DNA of 25,541 bases from an uncultured Bacteroidales bacterium (GTDB lineage Bacteria; Bacteroidota; Bacteroidia; Bacteroidales; Muribaculaceae): assembly GCA_947177325.1 (NCBI GenBank), contig CAMWUH010000004.1, positions 1 through 25,541 of the forward strand, in the 5' to 3' direction. Shown piece after piece: positions 1-7,064 of this stretch. Each line of letters opens with the position of its first letter. Within the stretch, counting starts at the first letter, position 1. The notes beneath the pieces are model-generated. The model did not search any database, was not told the DNA's origin, and saw only the letters and a program-made list of their open reading frames with translations. A program made the translations under genes and the position numbers.

Positions 1-2
1 CC

Positions 3-113
3 AAGCAAATTCAATTACGTTTAATTGAGTTGATAATAAGAATATTAGCATTTAGGGCGATTCAGATAAATCCATTTCAATTCAATAAAAATGGTGCTGG
101 TGGCACCACCTAA
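3..113 (+). CDS. 3' end of an unidentified CDS running in from the left edge (tentative)
   Basis: One plus frame is open from the left edge for 36 codons and ends at TAA 111-113, with a C-terminus reading NKNGAGGTT. An 11-bp terminator stem begins at the stop codon itself, which is the usual position for a gene end. The product cannot be recognised from this fragment. The stretch is short and AT-rich, so the open frame could be chance; the adjacent terminator is the main argument for a real gene. Confidence 0.35.
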   Translation, partial: KQIQLRLIELIIRILAFRAIQINPFQFNKNGAGGTT

Positions 114-149
114 GACCGCTAATTCTCAATGAGTTAGCGGTCTTTCTTT
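112..149 (+). terminator. Intrinsic terminator of the left-edge gene
   Basis: AAGACCGCTAA (112-122) pairs perfectly with TTAGCGGTCTT (134-144) around an 11-nt loop and is followed by TCTTTC. The U-tract is modest, but the 11-bp stem is convincing. Confidence 0.7.
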
Positions 150-401
150 CACCTCCACCCCTCCAAGTCACCACATTAGTCACCACGACCATACATCTCA
201 TGCGAGTGTCTTGATTCACCCACACCCCTCCAAGTCACCACATCAAATCTGAAATTTTGGTAAATTTCCGGTTCGGATGTATTGTCAGGAGAGAAAAACC
301 TGAGCTGATCCAACTCAACGAATTGGGAACTCGTCCCTCCTTATATTATTTCTTCGGACATATATATAGCCAAAACCAAACCAATCCGTAGTTCAATCGA
401 T
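145..401. other. Gene-free interval with a 21-nt direct repeat
   Basis: No coding frame is convincing here. CACCCCTCCAAGTCACCACA plus T occurs exactly twice, at 156-176 and 223-243, 67 nt apart. The rest is AT-rich, and I see no promoter of the TAnnTTTG type. Confidence 0.5.
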
Positions 402-437
402 AAAAATGGAGCTGCCTTAACGACAGCTCCATTTTTT
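402..437 (-). terminator. Terminator of the five-gene membrane operon (bidirectional)
   Basis: Positions 403-414 (AAAATGGAGCTG) pair with 424-435 (CAGCTCCATTTT), a 12-bp stem with a 9-nt loop. Read on the minus strand the stem is followed by a T-run, and it lies 14 nt past the stop of the last operon gene. The plus strand also has a T-run, so it can stop transcription both ways. Confidence 0.8.
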
Positions 438-450
438 AATCCATGCCAAG

Positions 451-672
451 TTATTGACCTATAAAACTGATCCTCGCTTTTATGCGTTCTTGCAGTTGTT
501 GTTTCTTGTGTCTAGGCAACCTTATGTAACAGACAACAGCTACTACCAGTCCTATAAAGATTGCGTAGTTCAATAATCCGAATATCAATCGGAACGTCCA
601 TTTAAGTATCAGATAAATCGCAAACAGTCCGAGTACAATATATAACACCAATCGTTTATTTGTATTCATCAT
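451..672 (-). CDS. Small two-helix inner-membrane protein, function unknown
   Basis: A 73- or 74-aa protein, depending on which of two adjacent ATGs is used, at 672 or 669. A longer reading from 756 would overlap the upstream gene far more. The chosen start has AAAGGAG just upstream, a rare clear Shine-Dalgarno for this phylum, and overlaps the 3' end of the preceding DUF4230 gene by under 20 nt, which suggests translational coupling. Two hydrophobic segments (about LYIVLGLFAIYLILKWTF and IFGLLNYAIFIGLVVAVVCY) are followed by a basic tail (RLPRHKKQQLQERIKAR). This is the last gene of the five-gene minus-strand cluster, with a terminator right after it. I do not recognise a family. Being a membrane protein fits its four neighbours, all of which are predicted to be membrane-attached. 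Confidence 0.75.
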   Translation of the reverse strand: MMNTNKRLVLYIVLGLFAIYLILKWTFRLIFGLLNYAIFIGLVVAVVCYIRLPRHKKQQLQERIKARISFIGQ

Positions 673-1249
673 AATGCGCTCCTTTAGGTGTGGGGTCGGT
701 AACTTTAACCGGCTTTTTGTAAACCTTCTCCATAAGTGTCTGAAGATTTCTCGCACCTTCTGCGCGAGCTCGCTCTATTGTGCCGTTGTGATAGAGAAGT
801 TTCTTTGAGTTCTCCTTTATATTGGCTTTTATGGCATTTTCTTCTTCAATTGTGAGTTTGTCACTCTTCAACATCGACATTGACCCGATGGCTTTTGTGT
901 CGATTACTTCCCAAGAGTTATCTTCTGTCGCTTCATATAAGTTGACGATTTCCGGAGAAAGCACAATTTTCACCGTATCACCGTCAGAGTCCATCTGCAT
1001 ATTCTCAAGGTCGAACGACACGCTGCCCTTCTGTTTCTGAACGGCAAACATAACCTTGTTGTTGATTGTGTCCAGAATAGGAACTTCGCTGTAGATGTCA
1101 ATGGCGCACAATTGTGCCATAGTCTCGACCTTGCTTATCTGACCCTTGCTTATATCTATGGATTTCTTTGGCGAGACAAAAGAGAAATATAAGCCGATAG
1201 CTATAACTGCAACGACCGCAATCAGAATGAGTTTCTTATTCTTTTTCAT
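656..1249 (-). CDS. DUF4230-family protein with N-terminal membrane anchor
   Basis: A 197-aa protein. Residues 6-24 (LILIAVVAVIAIGLYFSF) form a single membrane anchor after a lysine-rich N-terminus. The remainder looks like a DUF4230 domain: a strand region with KQKGSVSFDLENMQMDSD and VKIVLSPEIV, then a helical C-terminus. The family has no known biochemical function. It is a paralogue of the next gene upstream, matching it in layout (hydrophobic N-terminus, the DxDGDTVKIVLSPEI versus DEDAKTVKVTLPPVI block, charged C-terminal helices), and the two overlap by 14 nt, pointing to an old tandem duplication whose products may form a pair. The fold would face the periplasm if the anchor is a type II signal anchor (inference). 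Family call from pattern memory, moderately sure. Confidence 0.8.
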   Translation of the reverse strand: MKKNKKLILIAVVAVIAIGLYFSFVSPKKSIDISKGQISKVETMAQLCAIDIYSEVPILDTINNKVMFAVQKQKGSVSFDLENMQMDSDGDTVKIVLSPEIVNLYEATEDNSWEVIDTKAIGSMSMLKSDKLTIEEENAIKANIKENSKKLLYHNGTIERARAEGARNLQTLMEKVYKKPVKVTDPTPKGAHYDEYK

Positions 1250-1820
1250 GACTGTCTGAGTTTGATGAGGGTTTGAAATCGATACTTGCTGTATATCCGT
1301 TAGCTTCGAAGATAGTCTCGAAGTATTTACGGGCTTTTCTCTTGGCCGCGTCTGTCAGCTGCTGCTTGAACATGGGGTTTTCCTCGACCTCAGTTTTGAA
1401 CGAGGCATTTGCCTTCTCCTTGATTTCGGCTCGTTCTTTGGAGTCGAGGTCGGCTCTCAACATACCAACATTCTCATACTCTTTACGCATTTCCATATCG
1501 CGACCTGTTATTTCGGTAATTACCGGAGGCAATGTTACCTTAACGGTCTTCGCATCCTCGTCAAAAACGAGATCGTCCATCTGCAATGCTGAAAGATCCA
1601 CATAAGCACGCATATATGAGTCATAGGAATAGACCGCTATTCTCTTACCAATCGTGTACCAATCGGAACTGTCCATTTTTGCTGTCTTGGTTATTGCCAT
1701 GGATGCGAACACCATTTTGTCAACCGATTTGAGCTCCTGATAGAGCTCCGTGTTGTCGTTTTTCGCGCACGATGACAGCAATGCCGCCAACGTACACATA
1801 GTTAATAATTTGAATTTCAT
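1236..1820 (-). CDS. DUF4230-like lipoprotein
   Basis: A 194-aa protein starting MKFKLLTMCTLAALLSSC. The hydrophobic stretch and LSSC lipobox predict lipid modification at Cys18 and attachment to a membrane. The mature part resembles the DUF4230 protein encoded just downstream, sharing the block LQMDDLVFDEDAKTVKVTLPPVI and a long charged helical C-terminus (about residues 120-180). It begins 6 nt after the preceding gene and ends with a 14-nt overlap into the next, so the genes are almost certainly one transcript. One paralogue being a lipoprotein and the other carrying a transmembrane anchor suggests they work at the same membrane or on facing membranes. The molecular role is unknown. Confidence 0.8.
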   Translation of the reverse strand: MKFKLLTMCTLAALLSSCAKNDNTELYQELKSVDKMVFASMAITKTAKMDSSDWYTIGKRIAVYSYDSYMRAYVDLSALQMDDLVFDEDAKTVKVTLPPVITEITGRDMEMRKEYENVGMLRADLDSKERAEIKEKANASFKTEVEENPMFKQQLTDAAKRKARKYFETIFEANGYTASIDFKPSSNSDSHEKE

Positions 1821-1826
1821 ATACTT

Positions 1827-2300
1827 TTATTTGATATTAATTGTTAAAGAAAACCCACGATCTATATCAGCACCCGGAAAGTTGGTAGCGATCCATTGAG
1901 CCTGTTTTTGTTTATTACCCATTAGTTGGGAATAGTACCCTGATTCAGATGGAGAGATGGCAATCTCTCGCGTAAATGGTTTAGGTCCATTCATCTGATA
2001 AACCCCTTTGATTATCACTTTCATATTATTTGAATTTATAGGATAGTTTCTATGTGGACTATAGTTTGTTTTATAGGAAGTATATGAATGTATAGGCTTC
2101 CCCCCTCTAAAATAGGAGACACCTTTGAATAATAATTTAAATGGGAAAATAACTAATTGGATAATTCCAATTTTATAGAGCATTATTAATAAGACTATGA
2201 ATCCTCCAATACACCACCATCGGTCTTCATCATTCCACATCATGACAAAGAAATCTCCAATCGAAGTTAGTATTCCAGATACTTTGTGAAGAAATTCCAT
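1827..2300 (-). CDS. Unknown membrane protein
   Basis: A 157-aa protein I do not recognise. A short amphipathic N-terminus is followed by a strongly hydrophobic region at residues 30-60 (WWCIGGFIVLLIMLYKIG, then LVIFPFKLLF), probably one long or two closely spaced membrane helices. The soluble C-terminal part (about 75-157) is rich in Ser, Tyr and Asn and contains MKVIIKGVYQMNG and a closing GFSLTINIK, suggestive of a small beta domain. Its DNA is the most AT-rich coding stretch of the window, which together with its lack of recognisable relatives hints at horizontal transfer. It sits 17 nt downstream of the preceding gene and 6 nt upstream of the next, in the middle of the five-gene cluster. 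Confidence 0.75.
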   Translation of the reverse strand: MEFLHKVSGILTSIGDFFVMMWNDEDRWWCIGGFIVLLIMLYKIGIIQLVIFPFKLLFKGVSYFRGGKPIHSYTSYKTNYSPHRNYPINSNNMKVIIKGVYQMNGPKPFTREIAISPSESGYYSQLMGNKQKQAQWIATNFPGADIDRGFSLTINIK

Positions 2301-2317
2301 AAATAAAAAAGATGACC

Positions 2318-3334
2318 TTATAAATTATTTGTATACTGTAATCCAGTTAGCTTATCAATCCATTTTATTACGGAGGCGCGAGCCTTGTCATTGACAGGCA
2401 ATTGCTCCATAAGTGTGCCGTCCTTGACACCATAATTGCCGATTGGCAGTTCACGCCACCATGTATCATAACGGCGGTAGCCATTGAAGTTGTTTTTCAT
2501 CTCCTGAGAAAAATTATTGTCGCCCTCTTTGGTTGCTTCAACGATATATTTGCCCTTCTTGCGATAAACAGAGATTACAACCGGAGTGGAAGCTGATGTG
2601 AGGGTAAACGAATCGTTGCCTTCAGTTAGTTTCCAGCCATTTACTTTCAGGTCGTTGATTTTATCCGACCATGCGCTAATCTTGGAATCTTTGACTGCTG
2701 CGGCATCTTCCTTCTCCTCCTTGGCGGCATCTTTCAGCTTTTCATCTTCCGACGGAGCTTCTTGGCTACCTGAGATTGCAGCTACAAACTCATCGACGTT
2801 TGTAGGGCTATCAGTGGATTCCCCATAGAGTTCCTTTGCAAAAATTTTGGCAATTGCATTTAGCGACTTTACAAGAGTCTCTACTTCATCATCGGTTCCT
2901 GTATTATAAATTAGTCTGACTATATGTGCATCAAGTTCTTTGATGGTATCTGAATTGGTATGCATTCTAAGAGCCATTGCGTGAAAGATTACTTCTTTCT
3001 TGTGTGTGGGGTTAGACTCCGTCACATATTTACACAGAGCGTCGAGAAAGCGGTTGTAAGTAGCAAGTTTTTCTTTGAATATCTCGGCTTTCTCTTTCTG
3101 AATACGTTCTGAATCACTTTGCCCTTTTAGAAGCACACCTGTAATGATAGCCGTAATGATTACGCCTATGAGGGCGGCGAATGTCTGAAATGGAAGATCA
3201 TTGACAGAAAATAAACGCAATACAACTGCAATTGCGCATGCTATGATTGTTAAAGCTATCGCTATACCATAGACAGTCCAGCTACCATACCTGCGCTGAA
3301 TCAGAAAATGTGAAGAATTGGCTGATGAGGCCAT
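2318..3334 (-). CDS. Unknown membrane protein with two N-terminal helices and a charged cytosolic region
   Basis: A 338-aa protein, the first gene of the five-gene minus-strand cluster. Two hydrophobic segments at about residues 19-41 (TVYGIAIALTIIACAIAVVL) and 49-70 (FQTFAALIGVIITAIITGVL) form a hairpin in the membrane, followed by a Lys/Glu-rich helical region (SERIQKEKAEIFKEKLATYN) and helices up to about residue 170. A low-complexity acidic linker (about 185-215, SEDEKLKDAAKEEKED) leads to a C-terminal domain of about 110 residues with alternating strands (LTEGNDSFTLTS, VVISVYRKKGKYIVEAT). The whole resembles membrane-anchored sensor or adaptor proteins in layout, but I recognise no family. 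The start at 3334 follows a structured leader on the same strand. Confidence 0.75.
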   Translation of the reverse strand: MASSANSSHFLIQRRYGSWTVYGIAIALTIIACAIAVVLRLFSVNDLPFQTFAALIGVIITAIITGVLLKGQSDSERIQKEKAEIFKEKLATYNRFLDALCKYVTESNPTHKKEVIFHAMALRMHTNSDTIKELDAHIVRLIYNTGTDDEVETLVKSLNAIAKIFAKELYGESTDSPTNVDEFVAAISGSQEAPSEDEKLKDAAKEEKEDAAAVKDSKISAWSDKINDLKVNGWKLTEGNDSFTLTSASTPVVISVYRKKGKYIVEATKEGDNNFSQEMKNNFNGYRRYDTWWRELPIGNYGVKDGTLMEQLPVNDKARASVIKWIDKLTGLQYTNNL

Positions 3335-3381
3335 AAATCGTTCAATGCCGCCGGACTCACCTCATTGGCATTAGTTTATAT

Positions 3382-3482
3382 AAAAAGAGCGTGAGAGTCT
3401 GTATCTGTTACTCGTCCCGCTTTCTGAGGCTGTGGCATGTGCCCATCTGAGTAGAACGAGCAACGCGGAGCCTCACGCTGTA
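3382..3482 (-). ncRNA. Structured RNA / leader with terminator-like closing stem upstream of the membrane operon
   Basis: Read on the minus strand, AGCGTGAG (3479-3472) pairs perfectly with CTCACGCT (3395-3388), followed by C and a run of five T. Inside lies a second stem, ACGAG/AAC at 3464-3456 against 3415-3407 (8 of 9 paired), and a small GGC/GCC hairpin at the tip. An alternative perfect 7-bp pairing, 3475-3469 with 3431-3425, would use the same 5' arm and so compete with the terminator-like stem. The element ends about 45 nt before the first operon start codon. It could be an attenuator or an independent small RNA; a rod with internal loops also recalls 6S-type RNAs, but it is short for that and I cannot assign a family. 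Confidence 0.45.
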
Positions 3483-3691
3483 TGATATAAGACAATAGGG
3501 CATGTATCGCTACACGCTCTATCAGGCATATCACACCCGAAAGACGCCTATCGTTGCCTCATCCCTGACTCAGATTAGAAACTGCCACATTTCAGAAAGC
3601 CAAGAACAAGCGCTTGATAAACGCTCTTGTATTATGTCTGCATTCCCGCCACGTTACCCCATATCGGGACTCCGCAGACGATATGCAACAA

Positions 3692-3723
3692 CAAAGTTAT
3701 ACAATATTTTGATGCCTGTCAAT
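3692..3723 (-). promoter_or_regulatory. Promoter of the five-gene membrane operon leader
   Basis: On the minus strand TAACTTTG (3699-3692) matches the Bacteroidetes -7 consensus exactly, with ATTG (3723-3720) as the -33 element and a 20-nt spacer. Transcription would start near 3685, giving a leader of about 350 nt before the start codon at 3334. A hairpin with two paired blocks (3636-3641 with 3674-3679, and 3644-3648 with 3665-3669) lies at the start of this leader. Confidence 0.55.
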
Positions 3724-3763
3724 AGATTTCTCATTATGAGGGCAATAATTTACAGAAATTTTT

Positions 3764-3792
3764 CCGAAAGGAAGGGAAACCCAATCTTTCGG
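3764..3792 (-). terminator. Hairpin at the end of the gene remnant
   Basis: CCGAAAG (3764-3770) and CTTTCGG (3786-3792) enclose a nested GGG/CCC. On the minus strand it lies 8 nt past the stop codon of an open frame (3801-3803). There is no clean T-run after it on that strand, so termination would be weak or factor-assisted. Confidence 0.4.
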
Positions 3793-3800
3793 AGATAGAA

Positions 3801-4003
3801 TCAAAGTTTTGGACCTTTGCGGCGTTGCTTGGCTTTGCGGTGAGTATTGATTGGTTGTTCCCATTGGTCACCTGCTACGCGGTTGTAAACGCATACCGGC
3901 CTGCCGACAAAAGCTCCAATCTCACTCGTGAACGTTGTTTCTGTTCGTCGCGGTAGCGGTGGAGGGCTTCGGGGATGCTGGGGTCGGGTGACGGCTCAAC
4001 CAT
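3801..4003 (-). pseudogene. Probable frameshifted remnant of a small gene
   Basis: Two overlapping minus-strand frames both look partly coding. The first begins with ATG at 4003 and reads MVEPSPDPSIPEALHRYRDE before stopping at 3875. The second has no good start but stays open to a TGA at 3801-3803 and ends VYNRVAGDQWEQPINTHRKA followed by a basic tail KQRRKGPKL, with a hairpin just behind. A single frameshift between about 3880 and 3990 would join them into a protein of roughly 65 residues. I do not recognise the product. It may equally be non-coding sequence that happens to be open. Confidence 0.25.
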
Positions 4004-4013
4004 CGTTTGAATT

Positions 4014-4137
4014 GAGGGTGTTGCAGAACCTCAAAAATTGAGAAAATCAATTTTGTAATTGCTTGATTATTAGATATGATATTTGCTGGAATATCGCTAA
4101 AAATAGGGTTCTGCGACACCCACCGGCAGAGCCGGTG
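4014..4137. repeat. Inverted-repeat element (MITE- or REP-like) with adjacent perfect hairpin
   Basis: GGGTGTTGCAGAACC (4016-4030) is inverted at 4107-4121 (GGTTCTGCGACACCC) with one G-U-type mismatch, enclosing 76 nt of AT-rich sequence. A perfect 7-bp hairpin CACCGGC-AGA-GCCGGTG (4121-4137) follows directly. The outer end TTGAGGGTGTT also occurs at the palindrome near 14866. No target-site duplication is evident. Short open frames across it are spurious. Confidence 0.5.
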
Positions 4138-4245
4138 ACATCTGATATTCCGTTTCCACTGGCAAAACCTTGCTCGCCAGTTTGCTTCGCCAAAGGTCAA
4201 TAAAAATGAGCAGGTAACAGCAAGCTTTTGCGATGAGGGAGAGGG

Positions 4246-5691
4246 TTATTGGAGGTAGTAGAGGCGGGTGGTGGCTCGTGTGGTGGCGGTGTAGAGCCAG
4301 CGGAGGTAATCGAGGGTGTTGGTGGCTGCGGGGGCTATTCCGCCGAGGTCGACAAATACGTTGGGCCACTGGCCGCCTTGAGCTTTGTGGCATGTTAGCG
4401 CATAGGCGTATTTCACTCTTAGCGCCTGATAATAGGGATGGGTTTTCAGGTGTCGGGCCACGCGGTTGCGGTCGGCGTGGTGTTCCTGCGGAAGATCGGC
4501 CATGGCGATGCGATAGAGCAGTTGCTCATATTCGTCGGATAGTCCGGCCGTTTCGCTATTCAGTGTGTTGAGCAAGAGCTTTGCATCGATTGTGAGGTCG
4601 CGGTCAGGCAGGTAGAGGGCAACGTCGGCGAAGCGCAGGAAACTGCGGTTCTCGTAGCCGTAGATAGCCTCAATGCGGGCAATTTCACCATTGGCAAGGA
4701 AGTCGGCACCCTTGATTTTGGAGGTGATAAAATAGTTGTTTTTGCAGATAAGCAATGGCTCCCCCTCGGTTAGATCGCGCTCTTTGTCAAGAATTTGCCG
4801 GCGTATGGCCAGGTTGAATTGCATTGCACGCTTATTGGAGCGTGTGATAAGAATGGTGTTATCAACTCCATCGTTGCGGTAAGCATCGCTAAGCCACTCC
4901 TCAAGTTCCTCACCCGGAATGGTCTTAACATCGGTGTCAGAGATAATCAATAGGGAGTTGAACGACTCGGGCGCCTTCTCAACATTCTCCTCTCCGGCAG
5001 CAGCAACATCGTCGGCGCCGACAGCGTCATCATTTTTTGCGAGTTCTTCCTGAGCTTTACGCATCAGCGTGGCATTGGCAAGGATGGCTGATTGGCGGCG
5101 CTGGCGCACGGTCTGGGTCATTGTAGCTTTGGCCACCTTGAGTCCGTATCGGCGCAAATTGTCGGGCTCCATAGCCGGAGCGTCGGTGCAACCCACCGGA
5201 GGCAACTGGGCTGTGTCGCCAACGAGTATCATACGACAGTTATCGCCACTGTAAACGTAGTGGATCAGGTCATCGAGCAAGTTTTCACCCTCTGTCGCTC
5301 CAATCATCGAGGCTTCATCGACGATGAAGATAGTGTCGGAGTGAGGGTTATGGGCCGGAGCGCGAAAATCGCCTGCGAGCGAGTCGCCTTGATAAATTTT
5401 GCGATGTATGGTAAACGCTTTGCGCCCCGAAATGGTGGCCATCACCTTGGCGGCCCTGCCGGTCGGGGCCAGCATCACAACGCCGCGACGCATCAGCGTC
5501 AGGGCATTGACCAGGGCGGCAACGACCGAGGTCTTACCAGTGCCTGCATATCCGTTGAGAATAAATACGGAATTATAGGGCGTGGAAGAAGCACAAAAGC
5601 GAGCGAGCGCTTGAATAAGCGCTCGTTGCTGTGATGTGGGGTTATGTTGAAGTTGCTGACTGACGAGGTCAGCAAATTCGCCTACGGTCAT
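4246..5691 (-). CDS. RecD/Pif1-like SF1 DNA helicase
   Basis: A 481-aa ATP-dependent helicase of superfamily 1. Visible motifs: Walker A GYAGTGKT (47-54), motif Ia LAPTGRAAK (74-82), Walker B IVDEAS (123-128), motif III VGDTAQLPPVG (157-167), the UvrD_C_2-type TCHKAQGGQW (433-442) and RWLYTATTRA (464-473), whose Arg is the likely finger. It lacks the N-terminal extension of true RecD2 and is best described as the short RecD-like helicase common in Bacteroidetes. An acidic, Ala/Glu-rich insert at about 215-245 interrupts the helicase domains and looks like a flexible loop. It lies 34 nt downstream of serS on the same strand and is the last gene of the argS-to-helicase block. It probably acts in DNA repair or recombination; a specific process cannot be assigned. 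Confidence 0.9.
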   Translation of the reverse strand: MTVGEFADLVSQQLQHNPTSQQRALIQALARFCASSTPYNSVFILNGYAGTGKTSVVAALVNALTLMRRGVVMLAPTGRAAKVMATISGRKAFTIHRKIYQGDSLAGDFRAPAHNPHSDTIFIVDEASMIGATEGENLLDDLIHYVYSGDNCRMILVGDTAQLPPVGCTDAPAMEPDNLRRYGLKVAKATMTQTVRQRRQSAILANATLMRKAQEELAKNDDAVGADDVAAAGEENVEKAPESFNSLLIISDTDVKTIPGEELEEWLSDAYRNDGVDNTILITRSNKRAMQFNLAIRRQILDKERDLTEGEPLLICKNNYFITSKIKGADFLANGEIARIEAIYGYENRSFLRFADVALYLPDRDLTIDAKLLLNTLNSETAGLSDEYEQLLYRIAMADLPQEHHADRNRVARHLKTHPYYQALRVKYAYALTCHKAQGGQWPNVFVDLGGIAPAATNTLDYLRWLYTATTRATTRLYYLQ

Positions 5692-5725
5692 TCTGCGTGA
5701 GATAGTGGGATTTTAGAGCAGGCTC

Positions 5726-6997
5726 TTAGTTAATTATGTCGAAACCGGTGTAGCGACGCAAACATTCCGGCACCACGATGCCCTCGGGTGTTTGATTGTT
5801 TTCAAGCAATGCGGCCATGATGCGTGGCAGGGCGAGAGCCGAGCCGTTGAGGGTGTGGACCAAGCGGGGCTTTTCGCCGTTGGCACGATATCGGCAGCGC
5901 AAGCGGTTGGCCTGATAGGTTTCGAAGTTGCTGACCGACGACACTTCGAGCCAGCGCTGCTGAGCGGCTGAATACACCTCGAAGTCAAAAGTAATTGCTG
6001 AGGTAAAGCTCATGTCGCCGCCACAAAGACGAAGAATGTGCCAAGGCAAACCGAGCGAGTCAAGAAGGCCTTGAACATGGTCTTTCATCTCCTCAAGAGC
6101 GGCGTAAGAGTTTTCGGGCTTTTCGATGCGCACGATTTCAACCTTGTCAAACTGGTGCAGGCGGTTCAGCCCACGCACATCCTTACCGTAGCTGCCGGCT
6201 TCGCGACGGAAGCAAGCTGAATAAGCGCAGTTCTTGACGGGGAGTTGCGAGTCGTTGAGAATAACGTCGCGATAGAGGTTGGTGACCGGCACTTCAGCCG
6301 TGGGGATCAGATAGAGGTTATCTTCGTTGATGTAATACATCTGACCCTCTTTGTCGGGCAACTGGCCTGTGCCGTAGCCCGATGCTTCGTTAACCACGTA
6401 TGGAGGCTGGATTTCGAGATAACCGGCCTCGCCGGCGCGGTCGAGGAAGAATTGGAGAAGAGCGCGTTGCAAGCGGGCACCTTTACCGATGTAAACAGGG
6501 AAACCTGCTCCGGTAATTTTCACGCCGAGGTCAAAGTCAATGAGATTGTATTTCTTTGCCAAGTCCCAGTGAGGGAGTGCGTCGGCAGGGAGCTCGGGCA
6601 TCGGACCGCCGGTTTTCTCCACCACATTGTCAGCGGCCGATTTACCTTCGGGCACACCGGCATAGGGGAGGTTGGGAATGGTAAGGAGTATGTCGCGGAT
6701 TTCGGTTTCAACAGCAGCGAGGTCGTCGGCAACGGCTTTTTGCGAAGCTTTAACTTCGGCCACTGTGGCTTTAGCTTGTTCGGCCTCGTCGCGGCGACCC
6801 TCTTTCATCAGTTTGCCGATTGAGGCAGATGCGCGATTTAGCTCGGCGGCGAGATTATCGTTTTGGAGTTGGAGAGCACGGCGACTGTCGTCGAGCGTAA
6901 TTACACGATCGATTTTTTCTTTGCCGTCAAACCCTTTGACAGCCAAGCGCTCAACCACGTGAGCCGGATTTTCTTTAATTTGCTGAAGTGTAAGCAT
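5726..6997 (-). CDS. serS: Seryl-tRNA synthetase
   Basis: A 423-aa class II aminoacyl-tRNA synthetase, the usual length for bacterial SerRS. It charges tRNA-Ser (and tRNA-Sec where present) with serine in the cytosol. The N-terminal region (about 30-105) is the tRNA-binding antiparallel coiled coil, with Lys/Glu/Ala-rich helices. Class II motif 2 is CFRREAGSYGKDVRGLNRLHQF, followed by FDKVEIV; motif 3 is NGSALALPRIMAALLENNQ near the C-terminus; the serine-site TAEVP block is also present. The start MLTLQQIKENP is the canonical N-terminus. The gene sits 67 nt downstream of the YqeY-like gene, and a GC-rich hairpin lies in between, so partial termination there is possible. Essential gene, confident call. 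Confidence 0.97.
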   Translation of the reverse strand: MLTLQQIKENPAHVVERLAVKGFDGKEKIDRVITLDDSRRALQLQNDNLAAELNRASASIGKLMKEGRRDEAEQAKATVAEVKASQKAVADDLAAVETEIRDILLTIPNLPYAGVPEGKSAADNVVEKTGGPMPELPADALPHWDLAKKYNLIDFDLGVKITGAGFPVYIGKGARLQRALLQFFLDRAGEAGYLEIQPPYVVNEASGYGTGQLPDKEGQMYYINEDNLYLIPTAEVPVTNLYRDVILNDSQLPVKNCAYSACFRREAGSYGKDVRGLNRLHQFDKVEIVRIEKPENSYAALEEMKDHVQGLLDSLGLPWHILRLCGGDMSFTSAITFDFEVYSAAQQRWLEVSSVSNFETYQANRLRCRYRANGEKPRLVHTLNGSALALPRIMAALLENNQTPEGIVVPECLRRYTGFDIIN

Positions 6998-7036
6998 TGT
7001 TATAAAATGTAGAACAAAATTCTATTTTTTAGTGAA

Positions 7037-7058
7037 CGCTCCCGGCTGAGCGGGAGCG
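7037..7058. repeat. GC-rich hairpin between yqeY-like gene and serS
   Basis: CGCTCCCG (7037-7044) and CGGGAGCG (7051-7058) form a perfect 8-bp stem with a 6-nt loop. No T-run follows on the minus strand, so it is more likely an RNA stability or partial termination element than a full terminator. Confidence 0.5.
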
Positions 7059-7064
7059 GCGCGT

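Noticed and set aside
3382..3482. 6S, SRP or tmRNA as identity of the structured RNA
   Set aside because: It lacks the SRP and tmRNA signature sequences and is shorter than usual 6S RNAs; only a scan with covariance models could settle it.
3502..3798. A 98-codon plus-strand open frame
   Set aside because: Residue composition is implausible for a protein, it has no promoter or neighbours, and the region is better explained as the minus-strand leader of the membrane operon.
3922..4393. Minus-strand open frames across the inverted-repeat element
   Set aside because: They translate the repeat and hairpins and one runs into the 3' end of the helicase gene; no recognisable domain.
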